From positions 1,152,046 to 1,216,045 of the forward strand of contig NZ_BAAADV010000001.1 of assembly GCF_039522665.1 (NCBI RefSeq): a stretch of DNA of 64,000 nt, read 5' to 3'. The notes beneath the pieces are model-generated. The model searched no databases. It saw nothing but the letters and a program-made list of their open reading frames with translations, and was not told the DNA's origin. Both the position numbers and the translations under genes were made by a program. Positions 49,631 through 58,655 of this stretch are shown piece after piece. Position 1 is the first letter of the stretch. Every line of letters starts with the position of its first letter. This DNA is from Natronoarchaeum mannanilyticum (GTDB lineage Archaea; Halobacteriota; Halobacteria; Halobacteriales; Natronoarchaeaceae).

Positions 49631-50161
49631 TCAGAGCTCAGCCCGGTAGACGAGCAGGTCGAACGGCGTCTCGAAGTCGTCGACGCGCTCGCGGACGACC
49701 CGCTCGAACCCGGCGTCCTCGTAGAACCGTTGCGCGGCGTCCTGCCGGTCGGTCGTGTGGAGAACGAACGTCTCGATGCCGTCCTCGCGAGCCCGACGCT
49801 CCAGCTCGTCGTACAGCGCCCGCCCCACGCCGCGGCGCTGGTAGTCGGGGGCGACGCTGAACCGCTTGATCTGCGCCGCGGCGGCGCCGAACTCGTCGTA
49901 GAACGCGCGTAGGATCTCGCCCGGCGAGTGGAACGCGATCGACCCGACGATTCGCCCATCGATCTCGGCGACGAGGAACTCCCCCTCGGGAAAGTACCCC
50001 TCGCCGATCGCGTCGAGATCCTCGTCGAGTTCCCCGTCCATGTCGCCGACCCACGCGTCGGCCTCGCGATGGGCGATTTCGATCACGTCGGCGATCCGAT
50101 CCTCGTCGCCGGGCTTGTACCGGCGGATCGTCGGGTCCTTGCTGACGTTCTCGTCCGTCAC
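49631..50161 (-). CDS. GNAT N-acetyltransferase
   Basis: A 176-residue acetyltransferase with the complete GNAT fold: TIRRYKPGDEDRIADVIEIAHREAD, FLVAEIDGRIVGSIAFHSPG, IKRFSVAPDYQRRGVGRALYDELERRAREDGIETFVLHT (acetyl-CoA motif A RRGVGRAL), and AAQRFYEDAGFERVVRERVDDFETPFDLLVYRAEL (motif B). Substrate unknown. It converges with the ferredoxin gene with 12 nt between. Confidence 0.88.
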   Translation of the reverse strand: MTDENVSKDPTIRRYKPGDEDRIADVIEIAHREADAWVGDMDGELDEDLDAIGEGYFPEGEFLVAEIDGRIVGSIAFHSPGEILRAFYDEFGAAAAQIKRFSVAPDYQRRGVGRALYDELERRAREDGIETFVLHTTDRQDAAQRFYEDAGFERVVRERVDDFETPFDLLVYRAEL

Positions 50162-50215
50162 GATCAGACGTACACGCGTTGACGGTGGTAGTGACGGTGA
50201 CGGCGGTAAATGTTG

Positions 50216-50256
50216 CTTCGCCGGTTCTAGTTCAATACCGTCTTCGTCAGTCGACG
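50216..50256 (+). repeat. Imperfect direct repeat, left copy
   Basis: A 41-nt segment (cttcgccggtt...gtcgacg) matches 50669-50709 at 31 of 41 positions, most differences being transitions. In both copies an AT-rich, TATA-like stretch and acga follow 15 nt later. The repeats bound a low-GC segment of about 410 nt. Confidence 0.5.
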
Positions 50257-50292
50257 GCGCATATCATACGAGATTGTGCCGGTGGCTCGTTC

Positions 50293-50478
50293 TCAATCTC
50301 TCACCCGTATTTGCGCCGCTTCAACTAGTCCCGCGAGAACAACCCCACCAGCTATCACAGACAGAAGAAATGAATTGTAGGGTATCGATAGCACACCGGC
50401 AGTGATGCCTACCAGTGTAATCTCTATCGCAAACATCATGTCCCGTATGTCAGTCATATTGGGGGACTCTTTTTCCAT
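50293..50478 (-). CDS. Small AT-rich membrane protein
   Basis: A 61-residue protein, MEKESPNMTDIRDMMFAIEITLVGITAGVLSIPYNSFLLSVIAGGVVLAGLVEAAQIRVRD. It has two hydrophobic segments (about residues 16-32 and 37-53), so it is likely a two-helix membrane protein. Codon use is AT-rich (ATA, TTA, AAT), unlike its neighbours, suggesting a recent arrival. The ATG eight codons in (MTDIRDMMF) is an alternative start. No function is known. Confidence 0.5.
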   Translation of the reverse strand: MEKESPNMTDIRDMMFAIEITLVGITAGVLSIPYNSFLLSVIAGGVVLAGLVEAAQIRVRD

Positions 50479-50556
50479 GGTTTGTGTAGTAAGATACCGG
50501 CATTAGTTTTGGTGGAATGGTAGCATAAACTGTTGTTATAGTTTGATCACCAATCT

Positions 50557-50721
50557 ATGGTGGAGGACCTCCGGAGAAATTATGAACACGACGAGTTACG
50601 GGAATGGGTCGACTCGTCCGCTTGGCAAGCACGTTCGGTCGTACGCGTGCTGACGGGGGTGACTGTTTCTTCGCCGGTTCCAGTCCGACACTGTACTCGC
50701 TGGTCGACGAAAACGTTATAA
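50557..50721 (+). CDS. Possible 54-residue ORF in the AT-rich island
   Basis: An ORF opening MVEDLRRNYEHDELREWVDSSAWQARSVVR and stopping at TAA 50719-50721. A TATA-like cataaac lies about 27 nt upstream of its ATG. Its 3' half is the right copy of the 41-nt direct repeat, which makes a real protein less likely. Listed with low confidence. Confidence 0.25.
   Translation: MVEDLRRNYEHDELREWVDSSAWQARSVVRVLTGVTVSSPVPVRHCTRWSTKTL
50669..50709 (+). repeat. Imperfect direct repeat, right copy
   Basis: Partner of 50216-50256 (31 of 41 identical). A TTATAA follows at 50716-50721. Together the copies look like a duplicated promoter-proximal segment. Confidence 0.5.
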
Positions 50722-50757
50722 CGAACCGTGTGGGAACCCCGCATAGGTGAACGATCC

Positions 50758-50868
50758 ATGACCGGAGATCGGTCGCACGTCACCGAGTGGGCGGAGTTCG
50801 TCGACGCCGAGGTGCCCGAGTCGGAGCTGTCGGGCGAGCGCGACCGACCGCTCGGGCGCGATCGCTGA
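50758..50868 (+). CDS. Possible 36-residue remnant ORF
   Basis: ATG at 50758 opens MTGDRSHVTEWAEFVDAEVPESELSGERDRPLGRDR and stops at 50868. TTATAA lies about 40 nt upstream. It is short, with GC-type codons, and may be the 5' remnant of a lost gene. The rest of 50869-50937 holds nothing recognised. Confidence 0.25.
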   Translation: MTGDRSHVTEWAEFVDAEVPESELSGERDRPLGRDR

Positions 50869-50937
50869 GAACGAGGTTCGCGGGCGGCGAGCGTCGGCGT
50901 CGCGCGTCGTCTCCCGCTGCCGGTGCGAGTCGACGCC

Positions 50938-51855
50938 TCACTCGATCTTCTCGTACTGCTCGGAGAGCTTGTCGGCGGCTTCGCCGAGTTGCTCGCGCTC
51001 GAAGTTGTCGAGGTCCCACTCGACGACCTCCTCGACGCCGTCACTGCCCAGCTTGACGGGTACGCCCAGCGCCACGTCGTCGTGGCCGAACTCGCCGTCG
51101 AGTTTGATCGAGCCGGGCAGCACCTCGCCGGTATCTCGCAGCACGGCCTCGACCATGTGACCGACGCCGGTCGCGGGGCCCCACTCGGTGGCGCCTTTCT
51201 TCTCGATGACGTTCATCGCGCTCTGCTTGAGCTCGTCGAGGATCTCCGATTTCTCGTCGTCCGAAAAGTCTGGATCCGTCCCGTCGACGCGGACCTTCGA
51301 GAACACCGGCACCTGCGCGTCGCCGTGCTCGCCGAGGATCGTCGCCTCGACGTTCCGCACCGGCGCGTCGAAGCGCTCGGCGAGAACGTAGCGGAATCGC
51401 GCGGAGTCCAGACGGCCGCCGAAGCCGATCACCTTCTCGCGTGCGCGCTCGCCCGTCTCGTAGAGGTGCCGATTGAGGAGGTCGACCGGGTTCGAGGTCG
51501 TGATCGTCACGAACTCGTCGTCGTTGTGCTCGGCCAGCGACGAGCCGATGTCCTCCATGATCGGCGCGTTGTCGCCCGCCAGATCGATCCGGGTCTGGCC
51601 GGGCTGGCGCGGGATCCCCGCCGTGATGACGACGACGTCCGACCCGGCGGTGTCCTCGTAGCCGCCCTGCCGGATCGTCGTGTTCGAGTCGTAGGCGACG
51701 CCGTGGTTCGCGTCGGCGGCCTGGCCGACCGTGTCGGCCTCCTTGTCGGGGATGTCGACGAACACGATCTCGTCCGCGACGTCCCGGAGCGCGATGTTGT
51801 ACCCCGCCGCGGCGCCGACCGTTCCGGCCGCACCGACCACGCTAACTTTCGTCAT
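50938..51855 (-). CDS. mdh: Malate dehydrogenase (halophilic, LDH-like)
   Basis: NAD-dependent interconversion of malate and oxaloacetate in the TCA cycle. The 305-residue protein closely resembles the Haloarcula tetrameric enzyme: [35 protein letters not shown] (Rossmann), [28 protein letters not shown] (substrate loop with Arg), [47 protein letters not shown] (catalytic His), and [28 protein letters not shown]. The acidic surface is typical of halophilic forms. Monocistronic. Confidence 0.97.
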   Translation of the reverse strand: MTKVSVVGAAGTVGAAAGYNIALRDVADEIVFVDIPDKEADTVGQAADANHGVAYDSNTTIRQGGYEDTAGSDVVVITAGIPRQPGQTRIDLAGDNAPIMEDIGSSLAEHNDDEFVTITTSNPVDLLNRHLYETGERAREKVIGFGGRLDSARFRYVLAERFDAPVRNVEATILGEHGDAQVPVFSKVRVDGTDPDFSDDEKSEILDELKQSAMNVIEKKGATEWGPATGVGHMVEAVLRDTGEVLPGSIKLDGEFGHDDVALGVPVKLGSDGVEEVVEWDLDNFEREQLGEAADKLSEQYEKIE

Positions 51856-52006
51856 ACTAGATGAATGGCCCCGCGATGGCGGTTAAAGCTTCGGACGTGA
51901 AACGTTACCTCGCCACACGGATACGACGTCCGCGTGCGATCCGAGCGGAGCCTCGGGCGAGATGCGAGTTGCGGGTTTTTAGTCGCCGCGGCCCCTCCCC
52001 TCGGGT

Positions 52007-52768
52007 ATGAGCGAGTTCGACGAGGAAGCAGAGCGGGAGAAGCTCCGCGAGAAGTACGGCGAGGACGACGCCGACCGAGAGGCGACCCAGCGCATGAGCC
52101 AGCTACTCCTGCAGGGCGCGACGATGACGAACCGCCACTGCGACCGCTGCGGCGACCCGATCTTCCGGCAGAACGACCAGGAGTTCTGCCCGACCTGCAA
52201 CGCCGAGGCGCAGGCGGCCGAAGCACAGACGGGCGACGCCGAGGCCCAGGCGGCCGAAGCCGACACACAGGCGGGTGACGCCGACGCACAGGCGCCCGAT
52301 GCAAACGCACAGGCGGTTAACCCCGGAAATCAGGGTGCGGACGCCGATACGAACGCTGGCGAGACCCAGCCGACCGAGACGCAGTCCGCCGCTGGCGACG
52401 CCCAGTCCGCCGACGCCGACGCTCGGTCAGCGGACGCCCAGCGTCCACCCGCCGGGCGTCAGCCGCCCGACGCTCAGTCTGGACGCGCCGCGGCGCCGGA
52501 ACGCCCCGAATTCCAGGCGTCCCGAACGCCGCCGACCGACAACGCCGCGGCCGCTGCCGACTCGAACGCGGCATCACGCGGTGCCGGCAGCTCCGACCAC
52601 CAGTCGTCGGCGTCCGCCGGCGATCTCGCCGACGCGGACGCGGCGCTCGTGAAGACGTTGAACAAATTCGCGAGCGCGGCCGTGCGAACCGACGATCCGC
52701 GACGGGCGAAAGAACACCTCGAAGCCGCTCGCGAGGCAGCCGAGGCGCTCGACGCGCTCCGGCGGTGA
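52007..52768 (+). CDS. Sjogren-autoantigen-1-like zinc ribbon protein
   Basis: A 253-residue protein. N-terminal residues 1-70 match the archaeal SSSCA1-type family: EREKLREKYGEDDADREATQRMSQLLLQGATMTNRHCDRCGDPIFRQNDQEFCPTC, with a C-x2-C/C-x2-C zinc ribbon. A 125-residue Ala/Gln/Asp low-complexity linker follows (repeated AEAQ/ADAQ units), then a C-terminal helical hairpin (LVKTLNKFASAAVRTDDPRRAKEHLEAAREAAEALDALRR). A TATA-like ttttag lies about 28 nt upstream. Function unknown. Confidence 0.82.
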   Translation: MSEFDEEAEREKLREKYGEDDADREATQRMSQLLLQGATMTNRHCDRCGDPIFRQNDQEFCPTCNAEAQAAEAQTGDAEAQAAEADTQAGDADAQAPDANAQAVNPGNQGADADTNAGETQPTETQSAAGDAQSADADARSADAQRPPAGRQPPDAQSGRAAAPERPEFQASRTPPTDNAAAAADSNAASRGAGSSDHQSSASAGDLADADAALVKTLNKFASAAVRTDDPRRAKEHLEAAREAAEALDALRR

Positions 52769-52792
52769 GAGCGCCCGAGATCCCTTCGACCG

Positions 52793-53335
52793 CTACTGCA
52801 CCAGCTGATCGGTGAACTGCTCGCGGACTTTTTCGACCTTCGGCGCGGCGTGCATCCGGCAGTAGGCGTCCTGGGGGTTCTTCTCGAAGTAGTCTTGGTG
52901 GCGCTCCTCGGCCTCGTAGAACTCCTCGAGGGGCTCGATCTCGGTGACGATCGGGTCGTCGTACGCGCCCGACTCCTCAAGTTCGACGACGAACGCCTCG
53001 ACGATCTCGCGCTGGTCGTCGTCGTGGTACAGCACGATCGAGCGGTACTGCGAGCCGATGTCGGGGCCCTCGCGATCCTCGGTGGTCGGGTCGTGGATCG
53101 TGAAGAAGACCTCCAGCAGGTCCGGGTAGCTGATCTCGTCGGGGTCGTAGGCGACCTGCACCACTTCGGCGTGGCCGGTCGAACCCCGGCAGACTTCCTT
53201 ATAGCTCGGGTTCTCGGCGTGGCCGCCGGCGTAGCCCGACGTGACGCGCTCGACGCCGTCGAGCGGCTTGAGCGCGGCTTCGACGCACCAGAAGCAGCCG
53301 CCGCCGAACGTCGCGCGTTCGAGTTGCTCTGTCAT
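52793..53335 (-). CDS. msrA: Peptide methionine-S-sulfoxide reductase
   Basis: Repairs oxidised methionine. The 180-residue protein has the active-site motif ATFGGGCFWCVEAALKPLDGVERVTSGYAGG (catalytic Cys in GGCFWC), YKEVCRGSTGHAEVVQVAYDPDEISYPDLLEVFF, HDPTTEDREGPDIGSQYRSIVLYHDD, and EEFYEAEERHQDYFEKNPQDAYC. The start at ATG 53333-53335 is chosen; the upstream extension in frame is basic and unlike the family. Resolving cysteines near the C-terminus are limited to AYC, so it may rely on an external reductant. Confidence 0.95.
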   Translation of the reverse strand: MTEQLERATFGGGCFWCVEAALKPLDGVERVTSGYAGGHAENPSYKEVCRGSTGHAEVVQVAYDPDEISYPDLLEVFFTIHDPTTEDREGPDIGSQYRSIVLYHDDDQREIVEAFVVELEESGAYDDPIVTEIEPLEEFYEAEERHQDYFEKNPQDAYCRMHAAPKVEKVREQFTDQLVQ

Positions 53336-53448
53336 ACGAATCGGTAAGGGCCGAGCGGGTTTGAACTGTGGGGTCAACGCTCTCGACCGCCGCCGTAGTG
53401 TTATCAAAGAAACACTTTTTGCGCCGGCTCGACAACGCTCCCACGACG

Positions 53449-54588
53449 ATGAAACGCCGAACCGGACGACTCTGGCTCCGAATGGGCGCGGTATTTCTGG
53501 CGTTCCTGGCCCTCAACGTCCTGTTCGTTCGGACGGCGATCTGGTTCGTCACCGGCTTCGTTTTCGGCGTCGCGCTGCTGATCGCGGGGACCGTCCCCGA
53601 CTTTTCGGGCGTGACCCCGCCGCTGTGGCTGGTCGGCGCCCTTGTCGCGCTCTTCATCGCCGCCCAGTACGGCTACAGTCGCCACCAAATGGCCGGAGCC
53701 CTCGTCGACCAGTCGTACGACGCCGACCTGACGGCGTTCGCGACCCGGCGCGCCCAGCAACTCGACGTTCCGGCGCCCTCGGTCTACGTGGCCGAGTACG
53801 AGCGTCCGAACAGCATGATCTACGGCTCCAGGCGGTCGGCGACGATCGTTCTCACGCGCGGGCTGGTCGAATCGGCAGACGAGTCGACGCTCGACGCCGT
53901 CGTCGCTCACGAACTCGGCCACCTCAAGAACGGCGACCTGTGGCTGATGACGACCCTGAACGCGCTGCCGGTTCTGGCGAAAAAGCTTCGCGGATGGGCA
54001 TCCTGGCTCCGCGGCACAATCGCGGGCGGTGACGGTGGCAACGGGGGTTCGCTGTTCGTCCTCCTCGTCGCCCTGATGCTCGGCGCCCTCGCGATCGTGT
54101 TCCGGGCCGCCAGCCTGCTCGTCTTTCGGCTGTTTTCCCGATACCGCGAGTACGCCGCGGACGCGACCGCGGCCGAACTCGTCGGGGCGCCCGAGCAGGT
54201 CGCCGCCGCCCTCGCGGAGCTCGACGAGGGACACGGGCCGCCCGACGCCGACGCCAGGGAGCGCGCGGCCGAACTGCGGCAGGCCTGCTTCCTGCCCCAC
54301 GGACTCGGCGAGCGGACCGAGGACGCCGGCCTCGACTACGACGTCTCCCTGCAGCTGGACGAGGACGACTCGGGCTTCTCGGGGACTGATGCGGACGATT
54401 CGTCCGGGATGAGATGGGATCGCGTCGACGAGATCGAGTCCAGAAACGAGGACCAGCCGATGCAGCGCCTCGAACGACAGCGAGCCGAGTCCGAGTCACC
54501 GACGACGTGGGTCCGCGAACGGTTCCTTCCGGACACGCACCCGTCCACCGCCGATCGGATCGAACGGGTCCAGTCCCTGCGCGAGTAG
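53449..54588 (+). CDS. HtpX-like M48 membrane metalloprotease
   Basis: A 379-residue zinc protease of the M48 family, which removes damaged membrane proteins. There are two N-terminal transmembrane helices (about residues 12-30 and 34-52) and a third pair around residues 60-80 and 195-225. Active-site motif AVVAHELGHLKNGD (HExxH) is at about residue 150, with the third ligand Glu in RYREYAADATAAEL. The C-terminal third is acidic and ends in TWVRERFLPDTHPSTADRIERVQSLRE, the usual THPSxxxRI. Start at ATG 53449, since the preceding 27 residues are not family-like. Confidence 0.9.
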   Translation: MKRRTGRLWLRMGAVFLAFLALNVLFVRTAIWFVTGFVFGVALLIAGTVPDFSGVTPPLWLVGALVALFIAAQYGYSRHQMAGALVDQSYDADLTAFATRRAQQLDVPAPSVYVAEYERPNSMIYGSRRSATIVLTRGLVESADESTLDAVVAHELGHLKNGDLWLMTTLNALPVLAKKLRGWASWLRGTIAGGDGGNGGSLFVLLVALMLGALAIVFRAASLLVFRLFSRYREYAADATAAELVGAPEQVAAALAELDEGHGPPDADARERAAELRQACFLPHGLGERTEDAGLDYDVSLQLDEDDSGFSGTDADDSSGMRWDRVDEIESRNEDQPMQRLERQRAESESPTTWVRERFLPDTHPSTADRIERVQSLRE

Positions 54589-54612
54589 TCCCTGCAGACC
54601 GTCTTCGCGCCC

Positions 54613-55941
54613 TTATCGCCGCTCGGGCACCATCTCGACCGGCCCGTCCGGTCGCAGCGTGATCGACGGCCTGAAGCCGAGGTTCTCGACGGTCGATTCG
54701 ACGTTCCAGTCCTGACAGATCGTCGCCAGCACCAGTCGCGCCTCCAGCATCGCGAACCGGTCGCCGATGCAGCGCCGCGGCCCGCCGCCGAACGGGAAGT
54801 ATGCAAATGGGGGTAGCTCCTCGCGCAGCTCGTCGGTCCAGCGCTCCGGCCGGAACCGCTCGGGATCGTCGTAAAAGCGCGGATCCCGGTGGAGCACCCA
54901 CTGCTGGAACGAGACGGTCCGGCCCTCGGGGATCCGGTAACCCGCCATCTCGACGTCCTCGTCGGCCTCGCGGATGATGTCGTACACCGGCGGGTAGATC
55001 CGCATCGTCTCCTCGACGACCTGCTCGGTGTAGGTCAACTCGTCGAGGTCGCTGACCGTCGGCGTCCGGCCGCCCAGCACGTCGTCCAGTTCGGCCTGCA
55101 GTTTCTCGCGCTTCTCGGGGTTCTCCGAGAGCAGGTGCAACGCGTAGGTCAGCGCCAGCGCGGTGGTCTCGTGGCCCGCCAGCAGGATCGTCACGACCTC
55201 GTCGCGGATCCGCTCGCGCGGGAGGTCCTCGTCGGCGGCGAGCAGGAGCGAGACGACGTCGCCGGCGTCGCCACCACCCCGCTCGTGTTGGTCGATGATC
55301 CGTTCCGCGACGGCGTGGAGATCGTCCAGCGCCGCGTTGAACCGCCGGTTCCCCGGCGTCGGCACCCACAGCGGCACGTCGACCGGCCGCCGGATCGACG
55401 ACGCCGCCCGATCCATCACGGCTTCCAGCGCGTCGCCGATCGCCTCCTCTTGGGCTCGGATGTCGACGTCGAACAGCGCCTGCGCGGCGATCTCGACAGT
55501 CAGACTCATCATGTCCTCGTGGACGTCCCGCCGCTCGCCGGGCGTCCACTCCGCGAGCGCGCGCTCGGTGACGTCGGTCATCTCCGTCGCGTACGACTCC
55601 AGCATCTCGGGATAAAAGGAGGGTTCGACGGTGTGGCGCTGCGTGCGCCAGGTCTCGCCCTCGCTGGTCAGCAGCCCGTCGCCGAGCACAGGCTTGAGCG
55701 TGTCCATGAACCGCTCGCCCTTGACGAACGAGTCGTTGTCGTCGACGAGCACGCGCCGGACGAGCGCAGGATCGCTCACCTGCACGAACTGCTCGCCGCC
55801 GAGCACGTACTCGGCGACGGGGCCGTACTCGCGGGCCAGATTCTCGAAAAAGGCCAGCGGATCCTGCACGTACTCGCGGGTGTTGCCCAGAATCGGCATC
55901 CCGTCGGGGCCGGGCGGGGCGGCGGACCGGGAGCTGGTCAT
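54613..55941 (-). CDS. Cytochrome P450
   Basis: A 442-residue haem monooxygenase. Key motifs are all present: I-helix [17 protein letters not shown] (oxygen activation), K-helix EETMRIYPP (ExxR), PERF/W region [17 protein letters not shown], and haem-binding [25 protein letters not shown] with the Cys ligand. It has no N-terminal membrane helix, so it is soluble. It resembles the class using separate ferredoxin and reductase; a small ferredoxin at 49.4 kb is a candidate donor. Substrate unknown (hydroxylation of a terpenoid, fatty acid or xenobiotic are typical). Confidence 0.95.
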   Translation of the reverse strand: MTSSRSAAPPGPDGMPILGNTREYVQDPLAFFENLAREYGPVAEYVLGGEQFVQVSDPALVRRVLVDDNDSFVKGERFMDTLKPVLGDGLLTSEGETWRTQRHTVEPSFYPEMLESYATEMTDVTERALAEWTPGERRDVHEDMMSLTVEIAAQALFDVDIRAQEEAIGDALEAVMDRAASSIRRPVDVPLWVPTPGNRRFNAALDDLHAVAERIIDQHERGGGDAGDVVSLLLAADEDLPRERIRDEVVTILLAGHETTALALTYALHLLSENPEKREKLQAELDDVLGGRTPTVSDLDELTYTEQVVEETMRIYPPVYDIIREADEDVEMAGYRIPEGRTVSFQQWVLHRDPRFYDDPERFRPERWTDELREELPPFAYFPFGGGPRRCIGDRFAMLEARLVLATICQDWNVESTVENLGFRPSITLRPDGPVEMVPERR

Positions 55942-55984
55942 ATTCTGTTCACACTACGTCCCGCGAAGTCAAGTGCGTTCCCCT

Positions 55985-58447
55985 CTACCGGCCGTCCGGA
56001 ACGTACTCGCTGCCGATCACGTCGCGGATTCGATCCGCTGTCACCTCGCCGACGCCCTCGGCCTCCAGCAGGTCCTTCTTCCGGGCGGTCATCACCGCCT
56101 CGACGGTGCCGAACTCCGAGAGCAGCGAGCGGGCCGTGACGGGCCCCACGTCCGCGATCGACGCCACCACGTACTCCTGCTGTTCCGACAGCGTTTTGGA
56201 CTGCTTCTCGCCGTGGATCGACACCTCGCGGTCCTCGTTCTCCTGCTCGCGCCCGGCGATTACCGCCAGCAGTTCGCGGGTGTCGTCCTCGTCCTCGGTC
56301 CGGAGCACGCTGACGCCGAAGTCGACGATCAGGCTCGATAAGGCGCCTCGGATCGCGTTCGGGTGGACGTCGCGCTTCTCGTACAGCCCCTCGCCCTCCA
56401 GCACGACGACCGGCCGGGAGTAGTGCCGGCTCATGTCGCCGACCTGTTCGAACAGCGACCGGTCGCCGCCGGTCAGCGTGTCGAGGAAGTCGTCGACGGC
56501 CTTGCGCTCGACCGCGACGCGATCGGACAGCACGTAGTCGCCGACTTCCAGGGTCTCCAGTCTGGTCTGGACGTCCTCGCGCTTCGAGAGCTCCCGGACG
56601 ATGTTGGCGTCGAGCTCGCGCTGGTCGGCGACGATCTCGATCGTGCCGTGCTCGTCCGGTTCGGCGGTCGCGACGGTGGCGTCCTCGCTGTCCGACGCCG
56701 ATGCCGCCGCGGCGTCGTCGCCATCCGTCTCGTCCGAGCCCGATTCGTCGTCCGCGCCGGTGAAATCCGCCAGCCCGGGCTGGACGTCGTTCTCGCCGCC
56801 GTCGGCGGCCGATTTCGCGGTGCTCGACGACCTACTGCCGCCGCCAGCCCCGCCTTCGAAATCGCCGAGCTGTTGCTGGCTGTCGTCGAGCTCCTCCTCG
56901 ATCTCGTCGGTGAGCCCCTTGAGCTCCCGGAGCTCGTCTTCCATCTGCTGCTCGCGCCGGCGCGAGATCCAGAAGTACGCCTCGTCACGGGTGTCCTCGG
57001 CGAGCAGGACGACGACGCGCCCCTCGGCCTGCCGGCCCGTTCGCCCTTTGCGCTGGATCGACCGGATCGCCGTCGGGACGGGCTCGTAGAACAGGACGAG
57101 GTCGACCTCGGGGACGTCCAGGCCCTCCTCGGCGACCGACGTGGAGACCAGCACCTCGAACTCCCCGCTCCGGAAGTCGTCGAGGGTCTCTTGCTGTTGC
57201 TTCTGGGTCATCCCGTCGCTGCCCTCGCGGTCGCCCTGGCCGACGAACCGGCGGGCGTCGAAGCTCTCCGAGAGGAACTCGGTGAGGATCTCGGCGGTGT
57301 CCCGCGATTCGGTGAACACGATCACGCGCTCGCCCTCCTCGATGCCGAGCGTCTGGGCGAGCAGCACGCGCGTCCGGGAGAACTTCGGGTGGAGCTCGTC
57401 GTAGGACGCGCAGTCCTGCATCGCCGTCCGAACTCGGGGATCCGAGACCAGACGCTGATCGGCCTTCGACGCGCCCGAGGACCGGGCGGCGTTGCGCAGG
57501 CGCTCGAAGTACCGGGCGAGCGCCTCGACGCTCTGGGTCTCGACGTAGGTGACGGCGGTCCGGAGCTTGCGAATCTCGGCGTGGACCGACATCCCCTCGT
57601 ACCCCTCGGACTGGTCGTTGTTCATCAGCTTCTGGAGCTCGGCGCGCATCGACTGGAGGTCGTTCTCCGAGAGGTCGGCGCTGCGCTTGTTGGTCACGCC
57701 CAGCTCGTTGAGTTTCTCTAACCTGTCCTCGATCACGTCGTTCAGCGCGTCCCGGATGTCGGTGATCGTCTCGGGCAGCTCGACGCGCTCCCACTCGACG
57801 TCGGTGTCGTGGGTGTACTCGTCGACGTCGGCGTCGGCCTCGGTCATCACCTCGACCTCGTCGATGCCGAGATTCTCGCAGACTTCGAGAATCTCCTCCT
57901 CGTCGCCGCCGGGCGACGCCGACATCCCCGTCACGAGGGGGTCGGCGGCGTCGGCGTGGTAGCGCTCGGCGATGTAGTTGTACGCGTAGTCGCCGGTCGC
58001 GCGGTGGCACTCGTCGAAGGTGAGGTGGGTGACGTCCCGGAGGCTCACTCGCCCGCCGACGAGGTCGTTCTCGACGACCTGCGGCGTCGCGATGACGATC
58101 CGCGCCGACTCCCACAACTCGGCCCGGTCGTCGGGGCTGACCTCGCCCGTGAACACGACGATGTCCTCGTCCGGAATTTCGAGCGCTTCGCGGTAGAAGT
58201 CGGCGTGCTGCTGGACCAGCGGCTTCGTCGGCGCCAGAAAGAGCGCCTTCCCGCCGACGTCCTGTAACCTGTTGGCGGTCACCAGCAGGCTCACCGTCGT
58301 CTTGCCCAGCCCGGTCGGCAGGCAGACCAGCGTGTGGTGGTCCGTCGCCGTGCCGGCCAGCTGGAGCTGGTAGAGGCGCCGCTCGAGAAAGTTCGGCGCG
58401 AGCAGCGGGTGGTCCACGTACTGCGTTTCTCCGTCCGTGGCGGCCAT
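55985..58447 (-). CDS. hef: Hef helicase-nuclease
   Basis: FANCM/XPF-related archaeal protein that remodels and cuts stalled forks. The 820-residue protein: helicase core with Walker A CLPTGLGKTTVSLLV (about residue 42), DECH box LTFDECHRATGDYA, SASPGGD, and motif VI IQRKGRTGRQAEGRVVVLL; then an acidic insert (about residues 540-625), an XPF-type nuclease with IEIVADQRELDANIVREL and GDYVLSDRVAVERKAVDDFLDTL, and C-terminal tandem HhH (VASIADVGPVTARSLLSEFG and LLEAEGVGEVTADRIRDVI). The nuclease motif VERKxxxD is intact. Convergent with the P450 gene by 43 nt. Confidence 0.96.
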   Translation of the reverse strand: MAATDGETQYVDHPLLAPNFLERRLYQLQLAGTATDHHTLVCLPTGLGKTTVSLLVTANRLQDVGGKALFLAPTKPLVQQHADFYREALEIPDEDIVVFTGEVSPDDRAELWESARIVIATPQVVENDLVGGRVSLRDVTHLTFDECHRATGDYAYNYIAERYHADAADPLVTGMSASPGGDEEEILEVCENLGIDEVEVMTEADADVDEYTHDTDVEWERVELPETITDIRDALNDVIEDRLEKLNELGVTNKRSADLSENDLQSMRAELQKLMNNDQSEGYEGMSVHAEIRKLRTAVTYVETQSVEALARYFERLRNAARSSGASKADQRLVSDPRVRTAMQDCASYDELHPKFSRTRVLLAQTLGIEEGERVIVFTESRDTAEILTEFLSESFDARRFVGQGDREGSDGMTQKQQQETLDDFRSGEFEVLVSTSVAEEGLDVPEVDLVLFYEPVPTAIRSIQRKGRTGRQAEGRVVVLLAEDTRDEAYFWISRRREQQMEDELRELKGLTDEIEEELDDSQQQLGDFEGGAGGGSRSSSTAKSAADGGENDVQPGLADFTGADDESGSDETDGDDAAAASASDSEDATVATAEPDEHGTIEIVADQRELDANIVRELSKREDVQTRLETLEVGDYVLSDRVAVERKAVDDFLDTLTGGDRSLFEQVGDMSRHYSRPVVVLEGEGLYEKRDVHPNAIRGALSSLIVDFGVSVLRTEDEDDTRELLAVIAGREQENEDREVSIHGEKQSKTLSEQQEYVVASIADVGPVTARSLLSEFGTVEAVMTARKKDLLEAEGVGEVTADRIRDVIGSEYVPDGR

Positions 58448-58655
58448 TGCGGGTCCGTTCGGGGCGGGGGCGGTTAAGGATTCGCCCAGCGCGGTGAAAG
58501 TGGTCCCCGGCGCGTGGCCGCCGCGCTCAGAGCGTCGCCCGCGGGCTCGCCGGCGTTGCTTCGGCTCCCATTGCGGTCACCTCGACGCCTCGCCGTCCCG
58601 GTATGTCATCGCGTCGCAACCGGTGGATTTGTACCCGACCGTGGAAGCCCCACGC

